From: Lytechinus pictus
Lineage: Eukaryota > Echinodermata > Echinoidea > Temnopleuroida > Toxopneustidae
Assembly: GCF_037042905.1 (NCBI RefSeq)
Contig: NC_087251.1
Coordinates: 46,262,373-46,326,372 of the forward strand
Length of the DNA: 64,000 nucleotides
Reading direction: 5' to 3'
Positions 1 to 13,396 of the stretch are shown one piece after another (the stretch's first letter is position 1; the number at the start of each line of letters is the position of its first letter). Both the position numbers and the translations under genes were made by a program. The notes below the pieces were generated by a model that had not been told where the DNA came from, ran no database searches, and was given only the letters and a program-made list of their open reading frames with translations.

Positions 1-3000
1 CTCACTGCATTTCAAAAGATGTTAAATCATTTCCCCTTTCTAACATATTAAAAAAATGTTTTTTTAACGAATTTAGAGTAAAATGCCTTGTGGATATTTT
101 TTTTTAGTAACCTTATTTCAGTTTCACATTTTAATCAAGACACTGCTGCATATTCACAGAATGATGTTGTTTGATAACTTTAATAAATTTTGTATTCAGA
201 TAAATCATGTTTTCACAATTGTTTTGAAATCAGGAAAATTATATTTTCATCTTGCATCAAACATGCAGTAGAAATACTAAACATGCAGTAGTAATACTAA
301 ATGGTAAAATGAACGAACTAAAAATTTGTTATGATTAGTTTATTGTAATTCATTCTTTAAAGTGTAAAAAGGGTATCACTGCATCTGCATCACAACGTCT
401 TATTCACATCAAGTTATAAAACGAATATTCAAAAAATAATTAATCTGAAGAAATTTTGAACATGATTACCGAAACGAGACAAACGGCATATTCTATATTT
501 GGTTCTCCCCCGATATAACAACAAAAAAAAGAATGAATTTCGATTTTTTTTTTTTGTGCTCTCAACCATCACTACTTGTATCATCCAAAGAGAAGTTGAA
601 TTTTCAATAGTATAAGTAAAATTTTAACAGAGCATTTATTAACGATGAAGTAAGTTTATGATATTTTATGAACTTTTTCTTCAAAGAAAGAACCACCTGG
701 AATACATATTACAAATAGATTTGAATGAAAGGTACTTAAACTTCAGATAATTGCAGGGTAATTGATTTATTATCTTTTGAAATGCAGTGGTAGGGTAAGT
801 ATTGTAAATATTCTTTATATACTATTTTACTTTAGAATTCTCATAGCTGCTCGATATTACAATTATGATTGGTATAACAGTTTGGCAAATACAAGGGCCC
901 TAGTTAGATAAACGTTATACTATTCGGGTATAACTGGTAACTAAATGTAGGTTGATCGTGGAACATGTGGAGATTACCATTGGATAGCAACTAAATTTTT
1001 AAGCAACTGGGTTCTACCCATAAACCATTGCAGTGAAATTAAACTGATTGCTCGTTCAAACGGAAGAAGTTCTGCAGTACTTCTAAAAAAATCTCGGCTC
1101 TCGATAAAGTAATAAAAAATACAAAATTGATTTGATATGTGATCATTCAAATTCCAGTTCGAATCGGTCAGGATAACTTGTACGTAGTCTGCAGCCAAAA
1201 TATCGTGATTGAAATTTTTACCATATTTACTCATCAAGTTGATGAAAGTATAGCATAAAAAATCAAATCAAGAAGGGAGCTTTTACAATAGTATGCAAAT
1301 TCAGGCCACTTTCTTAAAAAGAAATGGTTTACCCGGCAAACTAACTTAAGTAATTATATTTTATTGATAAAGATCATATCAGCTGATCGACAACGCCTAA
1401 ATTTCATCTGAATTTCCGTTTCAAAACAAACTAAATTGCATATAAAGAAAACATAATGAAAGACAAAATAGTTCGTTGCCACTTGTAATATATATACACA
1501 AAAAAAGAAATAATAATAATAAAAAAATGAATGGCTTGATGTCTTAGAAAAATGAAACAAGAATTGATACTGAAATGAAACTAACTGAATAAATATTCAG
1601 AAGACTTCCTTTCACTGTTGATTAAACGGAGATGGAGCAATCGGTATCGAAACCGAAGGTAGTCCATCACGGTACAGAGCGGGGTGGGGCTCTGTACACA
1701 GGGGTGGCGCCCGGTTAATTTTGATGGGAGGATGGGGTGTGAGACGACATTATGAAGATGGCTTTTTTCTCAATTGAATCAAAAGAAACATAGCAATTTC
1801 TTTTACACTTTTCATTCTCTTCCTTTCCCTTCTATTTTTATTTTTACTCTCCCCCAATTTTCACTACTTGAAAAAAAATTAGGGGAACACCCCCTGCCCC
1901 ACCCCTTTTATGGTGCCGCCCGGCCTGTCTGTACAAAATGTCGAAAACATGTATTTCTAATATTATATTCGCAAGGTAGGTGTTGTAATTGGTCATTCAT
2001 ATAAAGTGGACTAAAAATAACTCCTCTCCTTCCTTTTTTTAAAAGGCTATGGCTATATGAGAAGGAGGAGAAGGGTTATTAGAAAAAAATATATACATTT
2101 GTCCAGAGGTGGTGTACATTGTGTGTGCGCGCGTGAAAGGAGAAGGTCATTCTGGGGGCCGTATCATTAACGGACTAGTCAGACGTTTCATCCGACTAAG
2201 TTTGCTTAATTAGTGTAGTCCCACACAATATGTGTGGGACTACACGGAGCATATATGTTCATATTGTGGTAGCACATCGCATACCAAGTTCACTCACGTA
2301 ACAGCAGAATTTGAGTCATATCACCACAAGATACCAACATTTGTGAAGCAAAAGCACTCAAGGAACAATTCGCATGTCAGAATCAACAAAATTATGATCA
2401 TTTGCCAATCAAAAATGTAAGATTTCACGTAGAAAAAGCGAAGGATATGTAGACGTTCGCGTCACGTAGACTGCATTGAGTGTTCATTATAATTATTATC
2501 ATAAAGAAAAAAAAATACATACAAATTCAAAGGGAAAAAAATCGAGAAAATATCAAAAGAAAGCAATTTGAAACAAAAATATGTTTTTTCATCATGAAGA
2601 ATTCAAAGAATCGAAGGGAAATTGAACTTTTCTGGAAAGAAAAATTGATGATATTAAATCAAATTTCGCAGTAGAACATCATTTCAGTTAGATTTGAAAA
2701 GTGTGTTTATTCTTTCTGAAAAGTTATAGTAATATTTCCTCACAATTTGTTTTGTCCATGTTTTGACAAAATGTTTTATAGTAATCAATTTCCTCATGTT
2801 TTTTTTGTTCATGTTTGAAAGGTTTCAAATATGGGACAAAGAAAGATTCTGACTTTTCTAAAAGAGTATTATTATCCAAAGATACCCCTCGCCTGTCATA
2901 CCTGTGATGTGAGTCTGTAACCTTGTAAATGACAAACGGCTTCTCTGTGAGGAGGATCGAAAAGGTTTAGGAGCAAGAAGGGGATTAATAAAGTACATGA

Positions 3001-3660
3001 GAACGATTCCCCAATGATTAAAACAAGGTTCTCATCGTACTATAATGAGGTACTGTTTATCATAGCAATCGTTGTCATGGAGCAGTGATAGCAGTGATAT
3101 CGTGTCCTTAAAAATTATAATGTATTGGATTTAAACAATCATAATTTAATTTTGATAACTTAATATAATATACGTTGACATTTACGTAATGAAATTGGCG
3201 TAAAAAAAATAAGGGGCACAAAACGAGGTATAGGGAAAAGGTCTAAAAAGTAGCTAGCGAGCGAAAAAGTTGACGTTTGAATTGAAACTATAATTTCATA
3301 AAAAATAGTCAGAAAATGATATCATATTTCACACTTTTTTATTTTCTTATTTTTTCTTGGTCGTGCGATTTTTGTGTGTGAAGGGGGCGATACTCTATAG
3401 TTCACCAAAGCACCCCCCCCCTTCTACGCCAGTGAAGTATTCGTTTGTACGGTAAGGAGAATAGGCTCACACAATTTAGATTAATAAGTTAATGATAGTA
3501 TATCTTCAATTGTATCATGGTCAGACGACGGAAGAAATTGAGAGAAACTCAGAAAAAAAAGATGACCCCGCCCACTCCCATCTATCAAATAAGGAATTCA
3601 GTGAATGACTTCAAGAAAGAAGACATAGATTTGATAATATCATTTTCTGTAATGATATCG
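1..3660. other. Intergenic, no gene seen
   Basis: This is AT-rich sequence without a convincing coding exon on either strand; open frames are short, of low complexity and lack splice-site support. It contains a 33-bp perfect palindrome (listed separately), a short A/T-rich trinucleotide run near 1505-1530, and several C or G homopolymer runs near 3410-3420. I see no RNA gene. Confidence 0.6.
2213..2245. repeat. Perfect 33-bp palindrome
   Basis: Two 15-bp perfect arms (GTGTAGTCCCACACA and its reverse complement) are separated by ATA. This could be the centre of a foldback element, a cruciform-forming site or an RNA hairpin. The flanks show no extended inverted repeat, and no ORF or splice signal uses it. 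Confidence 0.8.
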
Positions 3661-3666
3661 GTAATG

Positions 3667-3788
3667 ATAAGTACATGAATGATCATCATCATCATAGTCG
3701 TCGGCATCATCATCATCATCACCACCACCATCATCGTCATCACCACCACCATCATCATCATCACCACCACCATTATCATCATCACCAC

Positions 3789-3824
<36 letters not shown>

Positions 3825-3990
3825 GATCATGATCATCATGATCATGATGATCATCATCATGATCATCATTATCATTATTGTCATCATCATCATCTCCACT
3901 TCCGTCATCATCATCATAATCATTATCATCTCCACCACCGTCATCATCATCATAATCATCATCATTATGATCTTCATCATCATCTAGCAT
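3667..3990. repeat. (TCA)n/(TGA)n microsatellite
   Basis: About 320 bp of imperfect TCA repeat with CAC and GTC interruptions. All frames on both strands stay open here as poly-His, poly-Ile, poly-Asp or poly-Met, a product of the repeat rather than coding sequence. Confidence 0.95.
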
Positions 3991-5210
3991 GACTACCTCG
4001 AAAGAGACAATTGGGCAGCATGTGTATGTATGATCATGATGACTAAACTTGGTCTAGACACCTAGGTGCTCAAGTTGTCTGCCATTCTTTTTTTCTCATC
4101 CGAATATGTAAACTTCTTACATTACGAGTATATATTTCCCACAAAGTATGAAAAACTTACATCAGCCCTGATGATGATGTTGATAATTGTGAAATTTATC
4201 TTTTACCATTCAAATTCGAAAATTTGCTTGCTCGGTCGCTACATGCTCCCTCGCAAATAACATCTAAATGCAGAATACGATATAAACGCTGTCTTAAAGT
4301 ACGGGTATAGCAAGTCAATAATCACTTGCAATACAATAAAATGAATAGCGATTTATTTTTTCAAATAAGCCTTTATTTACTCTACTTCATCTAACACGAA
4401 AATTTTAACTCTAGATTTATCTATTTATTTGTCAAAAGCTAGCGTTCTGAATTTGTTCATTCTTTAGGATAAATATTTGTTTTAAAAGAAAATGGTTCGG
4501 TCGCTCTGATATTCTCCCCGACCGATGCTAAAGAAAAAAAAGATATATAGTTAAGAGTCAGGATGTCGATTCATGTTTCAGATGGTGGGGGCGTTGAAAA
4601 AATACCCCAAATTTTCGGCGCGCTCGGCGCGCGGAATTTTAACAATAAAATGTTGCACATGAAGAGTGTCGAAAACATGACAATTCTCGTCCGCCTTGAC
4701 TTGTGAAATCATATGCCCTCATCTGGATGTATAACACCAATCAGGGACTGATAGGTGTCATGTATAGATGAAAAGTTTATGAAAAACATTCTCAAGCATT
4801 TTGAATGTGTGAAATTCAGCCCCATCCCTTACTTACACGGGCAGGTTAAATCCGGGATCGACGCTGGGGTATTTTGATAGGGGCGAGGGGCAAGAGAAAA
4901 TAATGTCATCCAAATGAATTAAATTACATGGGTATTAAATAAAGGAACACGAACATGGGGCCCGCTTCATAGATCTTGTCATAAAAACAAAATTTCAATA
5001 ACAGATTCAAGCTACTGAAATGATTCGATTTGATGGCTGATAGTGAAATTGTTACAGAAATTTGTTATTATAGCAAGTAAAATGAAATCTTACCCAGATT
5101 TTTTATATTTTCTTTTCTTCTTTTTTCTTCCTGTTTTTCTTTTTTTCTCTCTCTCACTTCTTTTACCCCTTTCCATTATAAGAAAAGCATGTCACCCCTG
5201 CCCCCTGTAG

Positions 5211-5339
5211 CAGGGGCCGCGGAAGCGGAGGGACTTTTTTCCAAAACCGTGTACAAAAACGTAAAAATGACCATATGATTGTGATTTTTTGCATAGTCAG
5301 CCCCCCCCCCCCATTTTGAAAACCATTCTGCGGCCCCTG
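5211..5339. mobile_element. Short MITE with CAGGGGCCGC termini, copy 1
   Basis: A 129-bp segment starts CAGGGGCCGCGGAA and ends with the inverted CGGCCCCTG. A related copy lies at 39870-39996, sharing an internal 'TTTGCATAGTCA' plus poly-C block. The pentamer TGTAG sits immediately on both sides, which may be part of a target-site duplication. CAGGG-type ends fit a hAT-like non-autonomous element, but no transposase is visible and superfamily placement is inference. Confidence 0.55.
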
Positions 5340-5737
5340 TGTAGCACCGCCCTTGTTTAGTCTAGGTATGCCACGCTTAAACCGTTATCAAAGAAATACG
5401 GACAATAACTCACTGCTAGATATAAAGCGGACGATCGTCATGACACGTACTTAAAAGTTAATAACTGCCGGGAGTGACAAGTTAAGAATGTGAACTCGCT
5501 TATGTTGGCGCTGTTGTTTGCTCTAATTGTTTGAATTTCGTATCGCTCTCGAGAGCTTTTGTGATAAGGATCGTTGAGCGATATTATCGAACTTTGGAAC
5601 ATAATTCAATTGGAATGATCAGGACAAAATTCCTAATTCAAGAGCTTCATCTAAGCATTGGAATGTGGAAATGATATTAAGGGAAATTGCAGAGCATTTC
5701 AGGTTATAAATATCATTTTGGAAGGGCCAGAGGAAAC

Positions 5738-8700
5738 ATGGCGAGGTTTAGTGAGGTAGTGTGTCGGGCGAGTGTCATACTTCTTGGCGTTATATCCTTC
5801 GGTGCAACTCTACCTATTCTTGAAAAACATATAGGAGAACATGGATCCGCAGATGCATTTTACCAAAAGGCTCAAGCCGCTGGGAAAACAATGAGGGAGC
5901 ATTTGCCGGCGGTTAAACATGTAGTCCAACACAAGCCGAACCATCTGAATCTGACGGCTTCGACGTCGTTGCAGCCTGACGAGATTTCAAAGAAGCTTAA
6001 TGATTTGCAAGCAAAGTTTGAAGAGCTGTCGGAACAGAATGAGGCGATGAGACGAATGCTAGACGAGAAGGTTAACTTAAATCAGAATAAAGATGGACTC
6101 GTTGGGAAACTGAATAAAATATACGGGGAGAGCCCTGTCAGTGATTCCTTAGGCAAGCTCGCCAACGACGCTCATGCCGAAGTTGGCTTTGACGATGTGA
6201 AGGAGCAAGCTATCTTGTCTGAGTACATCAGTAACCATCGTAACAGGTGATATAATATTTGTAATTTGGTTGATGTATCATTTCCCTTTTGTGGGGGGGG
6301 GGGGGGGTGCAGGCGAAGGGGGAATCAGATCAGTGGAAAATCTACATTGGCAGAGCGTATTCTGAATAGGGTGAGGTATTCTTTTTTATGTCCACTGTAC
6401 AAATCCTGAGATTTTGATTTTTTTTTTTTCAAATAGGAAATTAGGAATCACATGGTTGTGTGGCTGTTGTGGACTTGTAGATATAAATTTGATGGGTGAA
6501 TGTCAGCACCTTCTTTACGAAATAAATGGGGTTTTGTTATTTTCTGCCCCTCCATTCTTACTCCAATCTAATATAACATTAGGCCTACTATTTGAAGTTT
6601 TGTTCTGTGTATATCCCACATGATCGTAATCAGGTAAAAATATTTACGTTGGCCCAATATAATTTTTGTAATACGTTGCCAACATTAAATGCCGATAATG
6701 CCGACATTTGCGTGATGTTAGTCCAATCCAATGTCGGCCTTACACCGGCCGCGATGTTGCCGACGCTTACCGACATTGGCCGATTTTGGCCGACATTGGC
6801 CCAACGTCAGCTTCCTAGCCATGCTAGCTGGTACAGACCAAACACCGCATCACTAGCTGTCACTGTATCTGTCTATTCAAATCTACGAGGTCATGCGACA
6901 TAGTACAACAAACGCGGACAATGGATCCTGTTGTCCAATATGTACTTTAAGAGAAACGTTTTCAATCTGTTCTTTTTAATGAAACACATATACTTAATCA
7001 AGCTAAATACATGTACGTATACTACCATTATACAAACAAGGAAACAACAATTTGAGCCCGCTCTCAAGTCCCACCTTTAGTCAATGGATATTATGGTATC
7101 AGCCCTAAAGAAGGTATCCGTTGATTCCCGGGGTTGATTCCCATTAAATTGAATGAAATTGATTCAGCATATCCCTCAAGGAAACAAATCAAGTTCTACA
7201 TTATACGAGAAAAATGGAAATATTCAATTTCAGATGATGAAGTAAAAAGATACTGTGAATATTTTGTCGTCACCGACTCCCTCATTTTGAATAGCGCCAA
7301 TGATGCGCACACCATTATCTTGTGAAAATATCATTAAGGGAAATATGAAAACGTCATAACTTTCTCACTCTCAAATTCGATGAAAATACCAGTGCTGTGC
7401 TTGTTTTATTTTTCTGTATTAATATTAAAATTCATCGTATTTGTAAGGGTTAACTTAACATTCAGACAAAAGGAATGAATGTAAATTTCAGTTTGAAAAG
7501 AAAGTACTTGCTCTGCCGAATCAGATCGTTTGATTCACATGGTTGCGAAGTCACTGTTGACTATTTTTGCAATTGTAGAACTAGCTGGATATCTTGATGA
7601 TGAATACCTAAATAATATCTCAAGCCCGCATTTTTAACATTAAAGGCAAGTTCTTTATCACTTTTATTTGCAGGGAAGCGGAATTGGTAAGGAAAATCCG
7701 GAATCAAACGCTATCTTCAAGTATTTCGTTCTTGAAAAACCGTCTTCGGCAAGATTCGTCCTCCAATGAGACCCAGGCGGCGGTTGACATAATAGCCAGG
7801 ATTCTAGTTCAACTACGTGACCCAGAAGAATCGAAGTCATATGTGCACCTATCAGAGACCGAGGTAATGTAAGATGGTAGTAAAGAATTACAGTATTTAA
7901 TCAATATTTTCAGCCCGCACTTTTGAAACAAAGACAAGTTCTTGAAACGGAACTGTTTAGGAAGTTCCGGCATTAATCGTCCTAAAGTAGCTATAGGCCT
8001 ATTCCGTTCGTGATAAACCAACTTCGGCAAGCTGTGATTAGTTTACAGGTTTCATATTTTTTAATGAGCGACCCCAAATGCTCAGTGAAACGGTTATCAA
8101 TGATGGAAGAAAAGATGATAGGAATGGATAAAAAGAAGGGATGAGGAGAGTGGGGAATGGGGTGGATGCAGGGGATAAACTTGGAGAAAGGGATTTGGAG
8201 GGGTGAAGAGGGGAAGAGTAGAACCGTGGAGGAGAAGGGAAGATCGGTATATGGGTCATTGTAGACTTTTCCCTTCATGTTATTACCATTATTATTATCA
8301 TTTTTCATTGCCATTGTTATCATTATTATGGTTTCATTATTGCCACCATCGTCATTATCATCATCATAATCATCATTCATCACCATCATCATCATCACCA
8401 TCGTTGTCGTCGTCGTCATCATCATGATCACCACCATCATCATCTGCATCATCATCTTCATCAATAATCATCATTATTATCATCATCACGGTCATCATCT
8501 TCATCTTCGTTTTCATCATCCATCATCATCATCATCAGTATCATCATCATTATCACTGAGGTGCTATACCTGGCACTATGAGCTGGAAATATGATTATGA
8601 TAACCCTTACTTGAGTATGAAATGATATGTTATTTGATACCACTATACTGGTATACGACGATAATTAGTTCGAACCTTAACAACCTGACATTCGATTTCA

Positions 8701-11700
8701 TATCCGGATATCGTATATATATCACATAATTTGCTAATTAAATTCCGGCTTATTTACTTTTACAGGAAGTTCCTCTTCCTCATATTTTATTTGGTTATAA
8801 ATCTGATAATATAACATTCTTCGTTTGCTCTGCTTTATTTAAATGATCATTGAATATAAATTTCTAAAGGCAAGTCTTGAAAATACAAAATCACAGCTTA
8901 TTGCCCTCTCATTAATAACGACCTTAGAATTGATGCAGTGGATACAGTCATATCCAAGCCCATTTCCACCATTTTCTTATAAAATAATGCTTTTACCGAA
9001 GCATGATATAAGGATATTTTAGGATGTACAATATATAACATATTTTACTTTATTCAATGAATAAATCATTTCAATGTTTTAAAATGTATTGTTTAGTGTT
9101 AAATTATGAAATGCTCTTACACTCTGTATGTTTGCAGGGAACCTGAATTTGATTTTTGATAATCCAATTTTTATTGAACTGGCCTTCCGATAAACCAAAT
9201 TCAACTGTATTGAATGGATTGAATTTAACAAATTTCATATATTTCTATGCTGTAAAAGTGTATGCGACGTGAGTATTGTGAGGCAACCCCATACTTGAAA
9301 AGGAGCGACATTCTCTATCGAATTTCAAGGTCTTCCCCCTGAAGCTAGCGATCAGTTCATGAATTCCTAGCTTTCTTAACCTCCTACCAACACCATTATC
9401 ACGTAGATCTCACCGGGTGCTCCGAATAGAGAAGAATTCCAAAACGGATCAGCGAATGTCGTCAAAGAACTTGAACTTCACCCAGCCCTGGCATCCCGCA
9501 CAGAACCGGCTTTAAACACCAACGATTCCGACAGAGGTGATTATTCCCCATTATCCATTCATTTAAGTTCCTCGAAATCGATTTAACACTACTATTTCTG
9601 AAGTGTTACCCCGGTGAAAGAAAGGGCAAGATTGTAATGCCATGTGCAATGTAAAAAGTACATCGATATATATACGTCCCACAACGCAAGTTTAAGAATT
9701 GAAACCAGTTCAAAGTCACGTCTCATCTTACCCTTCCCGATGGCAATTTGAACTCTTAATATAAGGAATTTAATCCTTATAATCAGTTGCACAGTCTCTT
9801 CCCTTAAAGCTACATTTACACACACACACATACACCCTCACACACTCACACACACACACACACATATATATATATTTATCTGTAGCATATAGATGCAGGA
9901 GATGGGAAGGGGTGGATGATTTCCATGACCTAGGTCTTCAAAAAAAATTACACAAGATACCAACCCCATTTCCATTCCCCGACGACCCTTCCCTTTCTCC
10001 AAATCGAATGCATGAAAAACTTTAATAAATGAATGAATGAGTAAATGAATGAATAAACTGAATGAATGAATAAATGGATGAAAAATATGTAAATAAAAGA
10101 ATAGCTAAATGAATTAATGAAATGATAAGTAAATGATTAAATAAAGAAATAAATGCATAAAATAAAGCAAGTAAATAAGTGCACTTCTGAGTGCTGATTT
10201 ATCTCGTTCAAATTTGAGCTAGACAAAATCAGCACTCCGAAGTGCAGTCACTATACACGCTCTTTAAGAGCTACATTAGCTCTTCGTTTTTTAGAGTGTG
10301 AATAAGTTTATAAATTTATATCTATTATATGGGATAGCTTGAATCCAGATCACTAAGGGCACTCCAGGGGTCTAGTGGTCATGACACCGGTCTAGTAATC
10401 CGGAGGTCGTGGGTTCAAATCACACCCAGTCTGCCTATGATTTTTTTTTTAGGTTTGCATCACGCAGCAGTTGCTGTGTTACCCTTGTGGTATTGTTAGA
10501 GAAACATGAATAACTTATACTTATTATTTAATTAAATTCAATTAAATTTATAACCTTCTCTTGACAGCGACTGCGGCATCGAGGAAGATTGCATTCTCTG
10601 TGGCAGCAATTGAACCACAGCTTGGCGTGTCAGGTGTTCCCCAGGCTGTCCAGTTTCAGGATATCTTAGAAAACATGGGAGAGGGTTTCCTTGCATCCAA
10701 CCACACATTCATCTGCAGCGTCCCAGGATGGTATTACTTTACATACAGGTAAGTAACTAGTGACCCTTGCCCTAGGAAGCGGGGTACAGGACCACCCCCT
10801 CCCCCATTCCCTCACGATTTTCTTGGCTTTTCTTTTTTTCTGACCAAAATCACCATTATTTAGGAGCAAAACTATTTTTGTGTGCTTCTAAATTGCTTTT
10901 TGACCAAATTCACCTTTATTCGGGAGTGGAAAAATCCCCGTTTTGCCTGTCATTTCCCCCCAAAACGGGACCCCCTTGCCATTTTTTGTTCATTGCACCC
11001 CCCCCCCCGCTTCTTCAAGTATGATAGTAAACTAAACTCCTTTTGGTAAATTTGATAAATGTCACTTTAAGAATATTACTTAGTTCAATTTGAATTGAAT
11101 CTATTACCAAATTTAACTGGCATACATTCATATCAATGTAACATAATACATAGTATTGGGCGGCAGCTGGAGCTAATTTAGAAAAATTCTTAACATCTGT
11201 CAAAAAGTTCCTGCAAAACAGACAGACATTGGTCTGCTTATAGGCTATTTGTTTGTCAAGATTTTCAAATGTTTAAAAGTTAATTTTAGTTGGATGCCAA
11301 CATACACCCACTTCCATCTGCTTATAGCGACCAAGAACATCGCAATGACCTATGTATTGCTTAAGTTGGAAGACACTTATTCTATCTGTACATTTACAAC
11401 ATATTAATCGTATACAGCTTTTTCTTTGTCGAGTCTTCCAAAAGTTATAATATTAGTTTGGTGCCAACATACACGTACTCTCATCAGTTTATAGCTACAA
11501 GCACATCGCAGTGACCTATGGGATAAACACGCGCAGTGATGTCAGTCAATCCTCTTCGTAGTAACTCATTATCCAATCATTCCATCAATAAACGTCATCG
11601 AATTTTCTTTCCAAACTTCTTGTCTCAGCTTAAGGACCTTTCAGGGCAAGTACCTCAGCGTGCTCCTGATGAAGAATGCGGATTATGTAGTGGGCCTTTA

Positions 11701-11869
11701 CACGGATAAAGACGACGTACGGAACACGATGGAGACACAGAGCACGGTCATCTACCTCCTGGCGGGAGATGCGGTATGGCTCCGCCTCCCTCCTTCTGAA
11801 GATTTTGCTCTTTTCAGTGATAAGTACCGATATTCCACCTTTACCGGATTTTTACTCTTCAAAGAATGA
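5738..11869 (+). CDS. Secreted C1q-domain protein, five exons (416 aa)
   Basis: Exons are 5738-6246, 7674-7863, 9407-9536, 10568-10748 and 11629-11869 (TGA). All introns are GT-AG and the phases 2,0,1,2 join without a frame break. The ATG at 5738 sits in a strong context (AACATGG) and opens a signal peptide (RASVILLGVISFGA). Residues about 85-125 look like a charged coiled coil (ISKKLNDLQAKFEELSEQNE). The linker is polar and carries no Gly-X-Y collagen repeat. The C1q domain spans about residues 277-416 over the last two exons: it opens SRKIAFSVAAIEP, has VQFQDILENMGEGF, CSVPGWYYFTYS and LAGDAVWLRL, and ends with the usual STFTGFLLFKE. By family knowledge C1q domains trimerise and bind ligands outside the cell, often in immunity or adhesion; the specific ligand is unknown. 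Intron 3 holds a tRNA-like repeat and intron 2 a (TCA)n tract. I am sure of the C1q domain; exon 3 is supported mainly by phase. Confidence 0.9.
6655..6810. repeat. Degenerate CCGACATTGGCC short repeats
   Basis: Within intron 1 of the C1q gene, about 150 bp of GC-richer DNA contains repeated variants of GCCGACATTGGCC in both orientations (CCGACATTTGCG, CCAATGTCGGCC, CCGACATTGGCCGA). The repeat is internally palindromic. No coding function is visible. Confidence 0.6.
8275..8560. repeat. (ATC)n microsatellite in C1q intron 2
   Basis: About 280 bp of imperfect CAT/ATC repeat with CGT and ATT interruptions, similar to the tract at 3667-3990. Open frames through it are low-complexity artefacts. 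Confidence 0.9.
9822..9868. repeat. CA/TA dinucleotide tract
   Basis: CA repeats interrupted by CT, followed by a short TA run, in intron 3 of the C1q gene. Simple sequence only. Confidence 0.85.
10020..10175. repeat. Degenerate (AATG)n tetranucleotide tract
   Basis: About 150 bp of GAATGAATAAATG-type units with drift, in intron 3 of the C1q gene, just before the tRNA-like sequence. Such tails often mark the end of a LINE or SINE insertion, but no element body is recognised upstream. Confidence 0.7.
10361..10433 (+). repeat. tRNA-like sequence, probably SINE head or tRNA pseudogene
   Basis: The segment has an A-box-like GGTCTAGTGGTCATGAC, an anticodon-like hairpin CCGG..CCGG whose seven-base loop CTAGTAA would present AGT (threonine), and a T-arm-like GTGGGTTCAAATCACAC with one stem mismatch. 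A run of nine or more T follows within about 15 bp, like a pol III terminator. The acceptor stem does not pair well, so an active tRNA is unlikely. It lies in intron 3 of the C1q gene on the same strand. Confidence 0.5.
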
Positions 11870-13396
11870 TGAACTGAAAGGACAACGTCTGGATAAAGCA
11901 ATATTCTATGATAATATGGCCCTTTTCATTGGCCATTGTCATGTCTGTTTCCCTTTTTTCCTATCACGCCTCGTCTTCCTCTCTCCTTGGCGGAGAAACA
12001 TGCTGCTTCTCTCAAAGTATTAGATTTTTGATTTTTTTTAGTGATAAGCACAGTTGGCTCTTTCAGAGAAAGAATTATGACTTGATTAAGCAGTATTATT
12101 TTTATAGAACTCTCCGAAATACACATTCATAAACGCAGTAAAAACCACTATATATAACTTGGTTTACGATATGAATAGTATTATTTAAATTTGAATCAAA
12201 TTTGAAATTCAAACTAAATATTTTTTATTGTCACTTTCTTTAAAGTTATATCCCTTTTTATATGAAGAACAAAATGTGATTTTATTTACTAAACTAGGTT
12301 ATATGAAATCTATAAAGGTTGTTTCATTTTGTGTTACTGTGCACACACACACACACACACACACACACCGCAAACATTTATTTATACAATGAAGATTACA
12401 AACGTAATAATGCATTGGAGTCTGAACGCCGACATTATTTTGTTGCTAAACAAATATAAATACTAAACAATATACGTACATAGATTTTCGACACATCGCG
12501 TCTTTAAAGAAAACGCAAATAGAAAATTTAGCAATAAACAACATTGGACTAAAATGCATTGTATGTATACGAGTACAATTATGTACATGATGTAGGCCTA
12601 CGGGTGTGTGTGGGTGAGGGTGTTGTTGGTGTGTGTGATTGAGCGCTGCATCGCAATTCTAGCAACTAACCTACTTGGAAGTTATTTGTCTCATAACAGT
12701 AATATGCAATATATATATATATATTGCCCAATCACGAGATCAAATATTGCAATAGGAAACATTTTTCAAACTATTTGATTGACGTTATTATTCAAATTGC
12801 AATTGATTACAACTATATTTTTTATCCTTTATTTAATGCCATAGGGACATTGTTTGTGAGTCATATTGATCATAAATCATTATGTAAGACCCTACGCATG
12901 GAAATATATATATATATATATATACGTACCTGTTAAACTTCTGCTACCGGCGGTTTCACGCCCGGACTTGAGGCAGACTGACGTTATTGGCTATTTGTGT
13001 GGTGCGGCGGGTCAATTCTCGCTACCCCAAATAGGAACAAAAATCTCATAATGCGCGAGACGAGATAATTTTCACTCCGTCGGGTCGTCATCACCACTTC
13101 CGGTTCAGAGTCATGCTCGCGCGAGGTTCGCAATACTGAGTTTTCCACCACGCTGAAATCGATGCCAATCAGCGTAATATGTACAGATTATAATACTTTT
13201 TATCTAGTTTGGTCAGTTTTGATTCCATTTGAATTATAAATAAAAATAAAAAATATATTTCACGAGAAAATGTGAAAGAGAGGGTTGTGATCACGAACTT
13301 TCCGAGCGAAAGCGACGTTGTGCATGACGGCACTGTTGATCTGAATGGCAAAACAGTGCATTGGACTTCCGATAAGGAAGTTGTAATACCGAAAAG

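Noticed and set aside
3585-3992. Overlapping long frames of poly-His, poly-Ile, poly-Asp and poly-Met
   Set aside because: They are readings of a (TCA)n microsatellite in different frames and strands.
5687-5737. Upstream extension of C1q exon 1
   Set aside because: It would need a non-ATG (TTG) start; the ATG at 5738 has a good context and gives a proper signal peptide.
7991-8643. Frames across the (ATC)n tract in C1q intron 2
   Set aside because: Low-complexity repeat inside an intron, with no domain or splice support.
13075-13100. GGGTCGTCATCACC as the missing hammerhead core on the minus strand
   Set aside because: It reads TGATGACGACCC in reverse, but it is not followed by a matching stem II and GAAA at the right distance.
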